From contig QUJQ01000005.1 in assembly GCA_003480725.1 (NCBI GenBank), forward strand, positions 267,172-331,171: 64,000 bases of DNA. Reading direction: 5' to 3'. Each line of letters opens with the position of its first letter. Positions within the stretch are counted from its first letter, which is position 1. This document shows positions 51,522 to 60,071 of this stretch, piece by piece. The stretch comes from Clostridiaceae bacterium AM27-36LB. Lineage in GTDB: Bacteria > Bacillota > Clostridia > Lachnospirales > Lachnospiraceae. The translations under genes were made by a program, and so were the position numbers. Under the pieces are notes generated by a model, which was not told the DNA's origin, did no database searches, and saw only the letters and a list, made by a program, of their open reading frames with translations.

Positions 51522-52568
51522 CTATTTTCTGTCAGATACATCAACTTTTTGATGTCCTGCCGCTTTCAGTAAACGATTCATAATGGCTTCTCCAAGCCCT
51601 GGTGCTTTGAATGATTCAGAATAGATCTGCTCTACTCCATCCTCATCAAACTCCCGCAGCACCGCAAACAAATGACTGGCGATGGAAAGTTCATCCTTTC
51701 TGGTTCCGACACATTTGATATCCCCTTTAGGATAACGGGAACGTGTCTCCTCTGTACAGATAATGCCTGTCCGACCCTTTTCTGCCTGCTCATTGATATA
51801 AGAAATCACCTGCTCCATAGGGCCTTCCACAATCTTCAAGTCCGCTTTCGGCGCATAATGGCGATACTTCATCCCCGGTGCTTTCGGATGAATATTGGAA
51901 TCATTGGCGATCAGACCTCTGTCTATCTGTGCTTCTCCAAGCACGGCCTGTACCATATCCAATGAAATAAAACCAGGCCGAAGGATCGTAGGAATCTCTT
52001 CTGTCAGATCCACAATAGTGGATTCCAGTCCGATAGTGACCGCTCCGCCATCCAGGATCATCGGAATCTTACCCTGAAGATCTTCGTACACATGCTGTGC
52101 CGTGGTCGGGCTGGGTCTGCCAGATGTATTGGCACTTGGCGCTGCAATATAGCCGCCGCCCTGGCGGATCAGCTCCAGTGCAATAGGATCAGATGGCATA
52201 CGAATGGCTACTGTATCAAGCCCACCCGTCGTTCCGTAAGGAACCAGATCATTTTTCTCAAGGATCATAGTCATAGGTCCCGGCCAGAATGCTTCTGCCA
52301 GCTTGTAAGCTGCCTTTGGCACTTTTTTCACGATTTTTTCCAGATGTTCCATGTCTGCCACATGAACGATCAGAGGATTATCCGAAGGCCGTCCCTTTGC
52401 CTCATAAATCTTTCTGGAAGATTCTTCATGAAGGCCATCCCCACCAAGACCGTAGACGGTCTCCGTCGGAAATGCCACAAGTCCTCCGCTTTTTATGATC
52501 TCACCCGCCCTTTTCAGAGCATCCAGATCCATGTTCTCTCTATCTATTTTGATAACTTCTGTCTGCAA
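51522..52568 (-). CDS. tsaC: L-threonylcarbamoyladenylate synthase (Sua5/YwlC type)
   Basis: A 348-residue enzyme of the tRNA t6A37 pathway. Catalytic YrdC domain with [40 protein letters not shown], then the C-terminal Sua5 domain ([27 protein letters not shown]). Start is a TTG at 52568, six bases after GAGGTG and downstream of the promoter at 52590-52618; the longer frame would begin upstream of that promoter. Confidence 0.93.
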   Translation of the reverse strand: MQTEVIKIDRENMDLDALKRAGEIIKSGGLVAFPTETVYGLGGDGLHEESSRKIYEAKGRPSDNPLIVHVADMEHLEKIVKKVPKAAYKLAEAFWPGPMTMILEKNDLVPYGTTGGLDTVAIRMPSDPIALELIRQGGGYIAAPSANTSGRPSPTTAQHVYEDLQGKIPMILDGGAVTIGLESTIVDLTEEIPTILRPGFISLDMVQAVLGEAQIDRGLIANDSNIHPKAPGMKYRHYAPKADLKIVEGPMEQVISYINEQAEKGRTGIICTEETRSRYPKGDIKCVGTRKDELSIASHLFAVLREFDEDGVEQIYSESFKAPGLGEAIMNRLLKAAGHQKVDVSDRK

Positions 52569-52589
52569 TGTATTCACCTCACTTTTATC

Positions 52590-52618
52590 AGTGTAGCATT
52601 CCAGACAAAAAAAATCAA
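52590..52618 (-). promoter_or_regulatory. Sigma-A promoter of tsaC-upp-comEB
   Basis: On the minus strand, TTGATT, 17 bases and TACACT, about 20 bases before the TTG start. Confidence 0.75.
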
Positions 52619-52626
52619 TGTTCCCA

Positions 52627-52655
52627 TTGCCCGCCATCCGTTAATTTGCTACAAT
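52627..52655 (+). promoter_or_regulatory. Sigma-A promoter of the ACT-domain gene
   Basis: TTGCCC, 17 bases and TACAAT, divergent from and back-to-back with the tsaC promoter. Confidence 0.65.
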
Positions 52656-52703
52656 GTATGTTAGCTCAGAATAATAACTTACGCAAAAAGGAGATCTTAA
52701 CCC

Positions 52704-53108
52704 ATGTTAAAACAGCTTTCTATATATGCAGAGAACAAAAAAGGAACCGTTCAGCACATCACCGGTATTCTTGCTGAGCAGGGCATCAACATCTTAGGAT
52801 CCGTCATCAATGACGGCACTGAGTATGGTGTGATCCGTATGATCGTATCCGATCCGGAAAAAGCCCTCGCTTCCTTGGAAGAAGCAGACTATCTGTGCAA
52901 ACTCATTGATGTCCTCGGTGTCGAAGTAGCCGATGAAGTCGGTAATCTGAACGAGCTTCTGAAAGCCCTTTCCGACAGCAATGTAAGTGCAGAGTACATT
53001 TATCTGTCCTTCAACCGTGATTCCGGAAAGCCGATCATGGTACTCTACACCGATGATATCTATGAAGTAGAGTGCTGCCTGAAGTCCAAAGGTTTTGCAA
53101 TGCTGTAA
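52704..53108 (+). CDS. Tandem ACT-domain protein
   Basis: 134 residues forming two ACT domains (LSIYAENKKGTVQHITGIL; AEYIYLSFNRDSGKPIMVL) with no enzyme attached. Such free-standing proteins bind amino acids and regulate enzymes or transport; the ligand is unknown. AAGGAG precedes the start. It converges on the amidase gene with three bases between the stops. Confidence 0.85.
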   Translation: MLKQLSIYAENKKGTVQHITGILAEQGINILGSVINDGTEYGVIRMIVSDPEKALASLEEADYLCKLIDVLGVEVADEVGNLNELLKALSDSNVSAEYIYLSFNRDSGKPIMVLYTDDIYEVECCLKSKGFAML

Positions 53109-53111
53109 TCA

Positions 53112-53822
53112 TCACTGATTCATATAGCTGATCATGCCCATAGCCACTGCCCATGCGATTTTATTCTGATATCCGGGATCCTGCAATTTTTTTGCTTCCT
53201 CCCAGTTAGACAGGAATCCGCATTCTACAATGGCGATGGGCACATTTGTTTTTTTCAGGATATAATAACTTTCATTTGCTTTTGCCTGACGCTGATTCTC
53301 TGGATCCACATAATCGATCATCTTTTTCTGTACCGATTCCGCCAGTGCTTTTCCCGGTTCTGATGTTCCATAATAAAATACCTGCGCTCCATGAACATAT
53401 TCCTCATGATAACTGTTCTGATGGATGCTAATCACGCAGTCCGGCTGATTTTCATTGATAATACTGACCCGTTTCTTCAGATCCTGTACTTTTTTGTTGG
53501 ATGCATCTTCCTCATACAATCCCGTATCCGTCTCTCTTGTCATGATCACATCGATATCCTGCTGCTCCAGGATTCTCTTTACTTTACCTGCGATGACCAG
53601 ATTGAGATCCTTTTCCCTGGAATCATCCACCCCGATCTTCCCTGGATCATTTCCCCCGTGTCCGGCATCAATGACCACACATTTTTTACCGGTATTTCCG
53701 GTAACATGTTCTCCAAGTGTCTGTTTCCATCCTCTCTCTGCCAACGCAATTGCACATAAAATCATCAATACCGACATGATCAATTCCAGTTTTTTTCTTT
53801 CCAAAATAAAAAACCGCCGCAT
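53112..53822 (-). CDS. cwlD: N-acetylmuramoyl-L-alanine amidase, CwlD-like
   Basis: An Amidase_3 zinc enzyme that cuts peptide stems from glycan strands; CwlD makes muramic lactam of the spore cortex. Zinc ligands: His in VVIDAGHGGNDPG, Glu and His in SIHQNSYHE, and Glu in IVECGFLSN. One N-terminal membrane/signal segment. The start is uncertain: ATG 53822 lies inside the terminator stem at 53814-53848, so the ATG at 53777 (221 residues, beginning MSVLMILCAIALAE) is a good alternative. Confidence 0.85.
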   Translation of the reverse strand: MRRFFILERKKLELIMSVLMILCAIALAERGWKQTLGEHVTGNTGKKCVVIDAGHGGNDPGKIGVDDSREKDLNLVIAGKVKRILEQQDIDVIMTRETDTGLYEEDASNKKVQDLKKRVSIINENQPDCVISIHQNSYHEEYVHGAQVFYYGTSEPGKALAESVQKKMIDYVDPENQRQAKANESYYILKKTNVPIAIVECGFLSNWEEAKKLQDPGYQNKIAWAVAMGMISYMNQ

Positions 53823-53848
53823 AGTCTTTGTTCAAGTCTATGCAGCGG
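53814..53848 (-). terminator. Terminator between the GH18 gene and cwlD
   Basis: On the minus strand, CCGCtGCATAG pairs with CTATGCgGCGG (one mismatch), followed by TTTTTTATTTT. It overlaps the first codons of the longest cwlD frame. Confidence 0.8.
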
Positions 53849-53908
53849 CATATCTAACTATTCAGTGGTTGTTCTGATCTGTTCCAGGTCCACATACGTC
53901 ACCGGACA

Positions 53909-55681
53909 CTAATTTACATATTTCAGAATCACATCCCAGATGCTGGCTCTCTCATACCCCAGTCTCCAGGAGGCAACGCCTGCCAGATCATACTGTTTGA
54001 TGAGCTGCATCTTATCTTCGATCGAAGTCTCTTCTTCCATCCACATCTGATAGAGACTTCCGTTATAATCGATCTCCACATAATACTGCTTCGTAGTATC
54101 ATCCCATACCTTCTCCGCATTATTATTGGCAACCTTCGTATCAGCAGCATTCATACCAAGAGCTTCACTGGATACCGTTCCATCTGGATCCGTCTTCCAG
54201 AATCTGGTATAGAACGGAACCGCATTGATAACTTTTTCCTTTGGTACTTCTTCCAGCGTTCTGGTGATACCACGCTCCACAAAATCATGAGATGCTACAG
54301 AACCTGCTTCTTCAGAACCTGCGTAATGCTCGTCATAGCCCATAATGATCACATAATCTGCCACGACTCCCTGCTCTGCACGGTCATAATGATCAGAAGA
54401 TGAGGTAGGTACATAGTTATCTACCGATAATACAATACCGTTGATCCGACACATGATCGACAATTCCCGGATAAATTCAATATATGCTCTGGAGCACTCT
54501 GTCGTAATGGTCTCAAAGTCCACATTGATACCATCCAGTCCGTACTGGATCGCTGCTGCAGTCAGCTGATTGACCAGTCTCTGACGGCTGGAAGTTCTGG
54601 AAAGAGTCTCATAGGTGCTCACACCTTCCTTAAAGTTGTCCACCAGTCCCCATACTTCCAGTCCATTCTGATGTGCATAAGTCACATAGGACTGACTTGC
54701 CAGAGAGGAAATATTACCATCTGTATCCGCAATGGAGAACCAGGTCGGAGAGATAGTATTCAGCCCCTTGGCATCCGCCACTTTATTCAGCAGCTGATCA
54801 TTAGCTGCCTGGTTGGTCACCATATGCCAGGTCAGATTGATCTTATAATCTTTGGAAATATTACTGTATACTGGCTCTTCAAATTCTGGCGCTGCAATCT
54901 CCGTCTTTGTCACTGCAGAGATTCTCTTATCCTTAATATATCCAATGTATCCGTCTGCAGTCAGTACCCGTGTCCACTCGTCGATCTCTTCCGGCTCATC
55001 CAGCACATACATGGTATCTCCCTTATTTACTTTTGTAAGGATCGGACACTTGATTCCCGCCTTGTTGCGGACTGCGCTTGCTTTCTGTGCAGTCACCACA
55101 TCTTTGGAACCAAATTCGGTAATTACATGGACACGATTGGGTTCTTCCCAATATTCGTAATTAAACGCTGTATATTCTTTAATAAAATCCAGCGCCACAT
55201 AAGCATCGCTGCCGTCTGCGCGAAGGATCACATAATCTTCACTGTTGGTCGCCTTTGCCACTGTATAGTCAGTACTTCCCACCCCGACGCTGACCAGCTC
55301 TGTAGGAAGTGCATACAAGTAAAGGTTCTCTGTAGAATCCCAGTAAAATCTGGAATTGATATACTGATAGACGGTCTCCACATTCAGATATACTCTGCCG
55401 TCAACAAATTTTGCCTTGTCCTCCAACAGCTCATCATTCATGATCACTGCCATACTGTCATCATCGGACAGACCAAAATATTCATTTCCATCCATCATCT
55501 CCTTGGATGGCGAATATTTATTATATAAAAATTTTCCTGTCATAAAACCGCCCACCAGCACGATCAGTGCCAAGGCGATCAGAACCGGAAATGCCTGCGG
55601 ACTGATTCTCCGACGACGTCTTCTTTTCCGCGGACGTCTTTTTGCCTGTTCCTCTCTTATCTGACGTTCTTCTCTTGCCAT
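53909..55681 (-). CDS. Membrane-anchored GH18-family protein with SH3 domain
   Basis: 590 residues. A basic cytoplasmic N-terminus (KRRPRKRRRRRR) and one membrane anchor precede a copper-amine-oxidase-N-like domain, an SH3b domain (about 225-290) and a GH18 barrel related to YaaH/SleL spore-lytic glucosaminidases. The active-site strand reads LDGINVDFE, where the middle Asp of DxxDxDxE is Asn while the catalytic Glu is kept. Start 55681 has GGAGG upstream. Likely acts on spore or cell-wall peptidoglycan; adjacency to cwlD supports this. Confidence 0.85.
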   Translation of the reverse strand: MAREERQIREEQAKRRPRKRRRRRRISPQAFPVLIALALIVLVGGFMTGKFLYNKYSPSKEMMDGNEYFGLSDDDSMAVIMNDELLEDKAKFVDGRVYLNVETVYQYINSRFYWDSTENLYLYALPTELVSVGVGSTDYTVAKATNSEDYVILRADGSDAYVALDFIKEYTAFNYEYWEEPNRVHVITEFGSKDVVTAQKASAVRNKAGIKCPILTKVNKGDTMYVLDEPEEIDEWTRVLTADGYIGYIKDKRISAVTKTEIAAPEFEEPVYSNISKDYKINLTWHMVTNQAANDQLLNKVADAKGLNTISPTWFSIADTDGNISSLASQSYVTYAHQNGLEVWGLVDNFKEGVSTYETLSRTSSRQRLVNQLTAAAIQYGLDGINVDFETITTECSRAYIEFIRELSIMCRINGIVLSVDNYVPTSSSDHYDRAEQGVVADYVIIMGYDEHYAGSEEAGSVASHDFVERGITRTLEEVPKEKVINAVPFYTRFWKTDPDGTVSSEALGMNAADTKVANNNAEKVWDDTTKQYYVEIDYNGSLYQMWMEEETSIEDKMQLIKQYDLAGVASWRLGYERASIWDVILKYVN

Positions 55682-56138
55682 ATCCACCCTCCAGACTTTT
55701 ATTATCCTTCGTATTATTTTCAACCTTTTTGCATAGTATAACACAAGACCACCGTTCCCACCACCACTAAATACCGGATATGGACAGACTTTTCTTTTCT
55801 GTACCTTAAAACTAATTTCCCTGGTGATCCCGTCATTTTCTGGTGACATGCATATCATTACAGAAGAAAGTTGTGTGATATATTATAACTCATGCATATC
55901 GCCTCAGCTGCACATCCCTCCTTTGCCATTCAAAAAACAACTTGGAAGCTTTCACAGAATCGTGAAAAGATTCAGATAAGTAGACTTACAGTTTAATTAT
56001 ACATACATCTGGCTGTTTTGCAAGACAGTTCATAAAAATTTCAGATTTTTTCCTTTATTTCGCTTTTGTGCACACTTTACATATTTCTCTTTTTTGTTTA
56101 TACTATAACAAAACTAAAAATTCGCAGGTTGTGATTGC
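55682..56138. other. Divergent intergenic region, GH18 gene / mecA
   Basis: 457 bases without a gene. Besides the mecA promoter listed separately it holds A+T-rich DNA. On the minus strand a TATACT lies about 65 bases before the GH18 start, but without a good sigma-A -35, so a sporulation sigma factor is possible. The open frame extending from 55681 to 55858 has no ribosome site. Confidence 0.4.
56076..56104 (+). promoter_or_regulatory. Sigma-A promoter of mecA
   Basis: TTTACA, 17 bases and TATACT, 34 bases before the mecA start. Confidence 0.75.
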
Positions 56139-56873
56139 ATGAAAATAGAAAAAATAAATGAAAACAAAATAAGATGTTTCCTGACCCGTGACGATCTTGA
56201 GAACCGTCACATCAAGCTCAGTGAGATTGCCTATGGAACTGAAAAAGCCCGTTCCCTGTTTCGTGATATGATGGAACAGGCATCAAGCCAGTTTGGTTTT
56301 GAGGCTGACAATATTCCATTGATGGTGGAAGCGATCCCCATGTCCAATGAGTGCATTATTCTGGACATTACCAAAGTCGCTGACCCGGAAGAACTGGATA
56401 CCCGTTTTTCCAGATTCTCCCCTGCTTCCCCGGATCTTCTGGATGATTCCCAGAAAGACATGATCCCGGACGGAGCCGATGAAGTTCTGGATCTGTTCCA
56501 GAAGCTGTTAGAGCACAGACTGAAAAATACTCCGACTGAGAAACGTGATCAGCAGGCGGAAGTTCTTGCCAATGAACTGGATATGCATAAATCGTATCTG
56601 TTCCACCGCATGAACCCGATCCTTGACGTAGCCCGGATTCTGAGCGGACATTATCATGGAGAGAATTCTCTGTATAAGAACCCGGAGACCGGAGATTATT
56701 ATCTGCTGGTGAGTAAATCTGACCACAAGCCAGAAGAGTTCAACAAGGTGTGCAATATACTTTCCGAGTATGGCACCTCTGCTAAATATTCTCCTTCCGG
56801 AGAAGCTTATATGAAAGAGCACTACACACTGCTGATGGAACACTGTGCACTTCAGCAGCTGGCACTGATCTAA
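56139..56873 (+). CDS. mecA: ClpC adaptor protein MecA
   Basis: A 244-residue adaptor that feeds substrates to the ClpCP protease. N-terminal substrate domain (NKIRCFLTRDDLENRHIKL), acidic linker (about 85-115) and C-terminal ClpC-binding domain ending SEYGTSAKYSPSGEAYMKEH. Own promoter and terminator. No good ribosome site: only AGG about 13 bases upstream, so translation may be weak. Confidence 0.92.
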   Translation: MKIEKINENKIRCFLTRDDLENRHIKLSEIAYGTEKARSLFRDMMEQASSQFGFEADNIPLMVEAIPMSNECIILDITKVADPEELDTRFSRFSPASPDLLDDSQKDMIPDGADEVLDLFQKLLEHRLKNTPTEKRDQQAEVLANELDMHKSYLFHRMNPILDVARILSGHYHGENSLYKNPETGDYYLLVSKSDHKPEEFNKVCNILSEYGTSAKYSPSGEAYMKEHYTLLMEHCALQQLALI

Positions 56874-56910
56874 GCTGTTTTTCTGAATCTGCAGTGCAGA
56901 TTCTGCCACA

Positions 56911-56960
56911 AAAAAGGCTGTCCGCATACTTCTTAAATGAAGTAGCGAACAGCCTTTTTA
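56911..56960. terminator. Bidirectional terminator mecA / DUF1858 gene
   Basis: AAAAAGGCTGTCCGC and GCGAACAGCCTTTTT pair with one mismatch; an inner TACTTC/GAAGTA extends the stem. T-runs occur on both sides, serving the two convergent genes. Confidence 0.88.
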
Positions 56961-56968
56961 TACTGGTC

Positions 56969-57172
56969 TTATTCTGCTCCCAGGAAATTGTTCAGTCTTG
57001 CAACAAGAACATCCGGATCAAGTCCATGAACCAGTGCAGCCTCTTCCAGAGTCTCTGCCTGTGCGGACGGACAACCGATGCAATGCATTCCTTCTCTCAT
57101 GAGGATCGGAATGATATTCTGATCGATCTGTACCAGATCTGAGATAATCATATCTTTAGAAATCTTCTGCAT
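56969..57172 (-). CDS. DUF1858 redox-disulfide domain protein
   Basis: 67 residues with the GMHCIGCPSA motif, a CxxC pair in the small domain often fused to or next to hybrid-cluster proteins. Probably a redox or sulfur-relay accessory factor. AAGGAGG precedes the start. Its promoter overlaps that of the divergent MerR-like gene. Confidence 0.88.
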   Translation of the reverse strand: MQKISKDMIISDLVQIDQNIIPILMREGMHCIGCPSAQAETLEEAALVHGLDPDVLVARLNNFLGAE

Positions 57173-57211
57173 TGTTTCTAAACCTCCTTATCAATTAACG
57201 TGGATGGCTTC

Positions 57212-57240
57212 ATTATACGGCGATTCCCTTGCAAAATCAA
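57212..57240 (-). promoter_or_regulatory. Promoter of the DUF1858 gene
   Basis: On the minus strand, TTGATT, 17 bases and TATAAT. It overlaps the opposing promoter at 57229-57256. Confidence 0.75.
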
Positions 57241-57256
57241 GGGGATATGCTATAAT
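57229..57256 (+). promoter_or_regulatory. Promoter of the MerR-like gene
   Basis: TTGCAA, 16 bases and TATAAT, interleaved with the divergent promoter so that both cannot be occupied at once. Confidence 0.75.
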
Positions 57257-57293
57257 AAATCTGTCTACAATTTCATAAGGTGGAGGGATGTAT

Positions 57294-57911
57294 ATGGATA
57301 CCAAGCGTTACATGATCTCAGATGCTGCCAGACTGGTGGATGTAGAAGCTCATGTGCTCCGTTACTGGGAGGACGAGCTGGAACTGCCGATCAGCCGCAA
57401 CGAAATGGGTCATCGCTACTATACAGAAGATAACATCCAAATGTTTCACCGCATTAAGGATCTGAAAGAGCAAGGATATCAGCTTAAAGCTATCAAGGTA
57501 CTGTTGCCGGAGATTGAGCAGGGGCATACACCACCCGCGATCGTTCCCGCACCGGAACCACCCATCAGTGATAAGATGGAGCAATTTCAGATGATCCTTG
57601 GAAAAGTCGTTTCTCAGGCATTAAAAGCCAACCAGCTGGAAATGGGAAAAGAGTTGAGCCACCAGGTCTCCACTCAGGTTGTTAAGGAGATGGATTATCT
57701 GTTCCGTCTTCAAGAGGAACGAGAAGAAACACATTATAAAAATCTTGATGCGCAGCTTCGCGCAACTCAGCAGAAAGCACAGAAGAATTTCTTCAAAAAG
57801 AAGGAAAAAAAGCCAAAAGAAAAAAAGGCTCCAAAGATAAAAGAAGAAAAACAGTCAGGATCCAGGCGACCCTGGTTTTTTGGTACACATCATCAACAAC
57901 AGCCAGACTGA
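57294..57911 (+). CDS. MerR-like helix-turn-helix protein
   Basis: 205 residues. The N-terminal MerR-type winged helix (MISDAARLVDVEAHVLRYWEDE, ISRNEMGHRYYTEDN; about 5-75) is followed by a coiled coil (about 95-160) and a very basic Lys-rich tail. No metal-binding Cys, so not a classic metal sensor; the layout resembles RacA/YfmP-like chromosome-binding proteins. ATG 57294 has GGAGG seven bases upstream, better than the ATG at 57288. Confidence 0.8.
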   Translation: MDTKRYMISDAARLVDVEAHVLRYWEDELELPISRNEMGHRYYTEDNIQMFHRIKDLKEQGYQLKAIKVLLPEIEQGHTPPAIVPAPEPPISDKMEQFQMILGKVVSQALKANQLEMGKELSHQVSTQVVKEMDYLFRLQEEREETHYKNLDAQLRATQQKAQKNFFKKKEKKPKEKKAPKIKEEKQSGSRRPWFFGTHHQQQPD

Positions 57912-57926
57912 TCCAGCATGACAAAA

Positions 57927-57963
57927 CAGACCCGGAAGCCTGTAGTAACAGGTTCCGGGTCTG
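57927..57963. terminator. Bidirectional terminator
   Basis: CAGACCCGGAA and TTCCGGGTCTG with inner CCTGT/ACAGG form a long hairpin with loop AGTA between the convergent MerR-like and ferredoxin genes. Confidence 0.75.
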
Positions 57964-57977
57964 CTTGATTGTTTGAA

Positions 57978-58148
57978 TTATTCAGCGTGAATAGCCTCGT
58001 TCGGGCACTCTGCTTCGCAGGTTCCGCACTCAAGACATGCATCAGCGTCGATCACGTATTTTCCATCTCCCTCAGAGATAGCATCAGCCGGACAGACAGC
58101 TGCGCAGCTTCCGCACTCTACGCAATCATCAGTAATAACATATGCCAT
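57978..58148 (-). CDS. 2[4Fe-4S] ferredoxin
   Basis: A 56-residue clostridial-type ferredoxin read directly from the minus strand. Two cluster motifs: CVECGSCAAVCP and CLECGTCEAECP, the classic CxxCxxCxxxCP pattern twice. A low-potential electron carrier. GGAGG lies nine bases before the ATG. Confidence 0.95.
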   Translation of the reverse strand: MAYVITDDCVECGSCAAVCPADAISEGDGKYVIDADACLECGTCEAECPNEAIHAE

Positions 58149-58264
58149 GATAATTTTCCTCCTTGTATGATTTTGAATACCTTGTATCAGGCTCTTCTAC
58201 ATATTCTAATATAAAAGAGCACATTATACAAGTGAAATATTTATCAAATAATTATGAATCCTTT

Positions 58265-59611
58265 CTAAACCGGTTCTCGATCCATGTCTGTAAACTTCGT
58301 CAATTCCGGAATCCAGAGCAGATTCACGGTTCCGATAGGACCGTTTCTCTGTTTTGCAATGATCACTTCGGCCACTCGCTGCTCTGCTTCTGAAAGATCT
58401 CTGTTATAATATCCTTCACGATACAAAAACATTACAACGTCCGCATCCTGCTCAATCGCTCCAGACTCACGAAGGTCTGACAACATCGGTCTGTGATCCG
58501 GTCTCTGCTCCACCGCACGGCTGAGCTGAGATAATGCGATCACCGGTACATTCAATTCCCTGGCCAAAGCCTTCAGTCCTCTGGAAATGTCAGAGATCTC
58601 CTGCTGACGTGATGCATTATTACCGGAATTACCGCTCATCAACTGTAAATAGTCGATGATAACGATCTGTATATCATGCTCCATCTTCAGCTTTCTGCAT
58701 TTAGAACGCATGGCTGACAGAGTAATACCCGGCGTATCATCAATAAATAACTTGGAATTTGCAATATTAGCAGAACCTTCTACCAGGTTCATCCATTCTT
58801 CATCGTTAAGCCTTCCGGTACGGATCTTCTGAGCATCTACATGGGACTCCAGAGAAAGCATACGGTTAACCAGCTGTTCCTTCGACATCTCAAGGCTGAA
58901 GATCGCTACCGGAACATCCTTCTTGAAAGCCATATGCTGTGCCAGATTCAAAACAAATGCCGTCTTACCCATGGAAGGACGGGCTGCGATCAGAATAAGA
59001 TCTGATGGCTGCAAACCAGAAGTCTTATAATCCAGATCCATAAATCCTGTCTCAAGACCGGTTACCCGACCACGTGCACGGGATGCAGCATCGATCTTTT
59101 TCATGACATTGATAACAACCTGTCGGATCGGCACAAACTCACCGCCTCCGCCTCGCTGTGCCAGATCAAAGACCCTCTTTTCCGCATTGGCCAGTGTATC
59201 TTCCAGCTTTTCAGAACCTGCATAACAGGTATTGGCAATCTCTTCATTCAGTCGGATCAACCGTCTGGCCACGGATTTTTCCGCAACGATCTCTGCATAA
59301 TATTTAATATTTGCAGATGTTGGCACCTGAGTCATCCATTGCAGGATACGATCTGTACCACAGGCTTCCTCTGGCACTCCTTTTTCTCTCAGGCTGGTAT
59401 GCAGGATCACCGGCTCCACCGGTTTTCCCGCATTATAGAGCTCCACCATGGTATCATAGACGACTCCCATCTGCTTCTGATAGAAGTCCTCCCCCGTGAT
59501 CAGCTCGGAGGCAACCATGATTGCTTCATTGTCGATCAGCATGGCTCCGATAACCGAGCTTTCCGCCTCCTCGTCATGCGGCATGACTCGTTTGATCAGC
59601 GCTTCCTCCAT
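58265..59611 (-). CDS. dnaB: Replicative DNA helicase DnaB
   Basis: A 448-residue hexameric helicase. N-terminal DnaG-interacting domain (PHDEEAESSVIGAMLID), RecA-like ATPase with Walker A ARPSMGKTAF, Walker B IQIVIIDYLQLM and the arginine-finger region EQRPDHRPMLSDLRESGAIEQ. Third gene after gdpP and rplI, 13 bases from rplI. Confidence 0.96.
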   Translation of the reverse strand: MEEALIKRVMPHDEEAESSVIGAMLIDNEAIMVASELITGEDFYQKQMGVVYDTMVELYNAGKPVEPVILHTSLREKGVPEEACGTDRILQWMTQVPTSANIKYYAEIVAEKSVARRLIRLNEEIANTCYAGSEKLEDTLANAEKRVFDLAQRGGGGEFVPIRQVVINVMKKIDAASRARGRVTGLETGFMDLDYKTSGLQPSDLILIAARPSMGKTAFVLNLAQHMAFKKDVPVAIFSLEMSKEQLVNRMLSLESHVDAQKIRTGRLNDEEWMNLVEGSANIANSKLFIDDTPGITLSAMRSKCRKLKMEHDIQIVIIDYLQLMSGNSGNNASRQQEISDISRGLKALARELNVPVIALSQLSRAVEQRPDHRPMLSDLRESGAIEQDADVVMFLYREGYYNRDLSEAEQRVAEVIIAKQRNGPIGTVNLLWIPELTKFTDMDREPV

Positions 59612-59624
59612 GATATCTGTTCTC

Positions 59625-60071
59625 CTATGCTTCTCTGACTACAACTTTCAGTTCTCCGGTCACCTGTGGGTGCAGTTTGATCGGTACCAGCGTCGTTCCG
59701 ACAGCTTTGATTGGATTCGGCAGTACCAGTTTTTTCTTATCAATATCCAGGTTGAGCTGCTCTTTTGCTGCCTGTGCGATCTCTTTGGAAGAGATGGAAC
59801 CAAACAGCTTTCCGCCCTCTCCGGTCTTGATGGATAATGTTACTTCTACTTTCTTCAGATCCTCTGCAAATGCCTTTGCTTCTGCCAGACGCTCTGCTGC
59901 CAGCTTATCTTCATGAGCCTTTTGCAGCTTCAGATCATTCATATTCTTGGATGTAGCCTCCAGTCCCAGCTTCTTTGCCAGAATGAAATTTCTTGCATAT
60001 CCATCACTTACATCTACTAACTGTCCCTTTTTACCTAAGGACTTTACATCTTCCAATAAAATTACTTTCAT
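59625..60071 (-). CDS. rplI: 50S ribosomal protein L9
   Basis: 148 residues: start [17 protein letters not shown], conserved [13 protein letters not shown], a long connecting helix and the C-terminal rRNA-binding domain ([13 protein letters not shown]). The ATG overlaps the gdpP stop by one base (TAATG). Confidence 0.97.
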   Translation of the reverse strand: MKVILLEDVKSLGKKGQLVDVSDGYARNFILAKKLGLEATSKNMNDLKLQKAHEDKLAAERLAEAKAFAEDLKKVEVTLSIKTGEGGKLFGSISSKEIAQAAKEQLNLDIDKKKLVLPNPIKAVGTTLVPIKLHPQVTGELKVVVREA

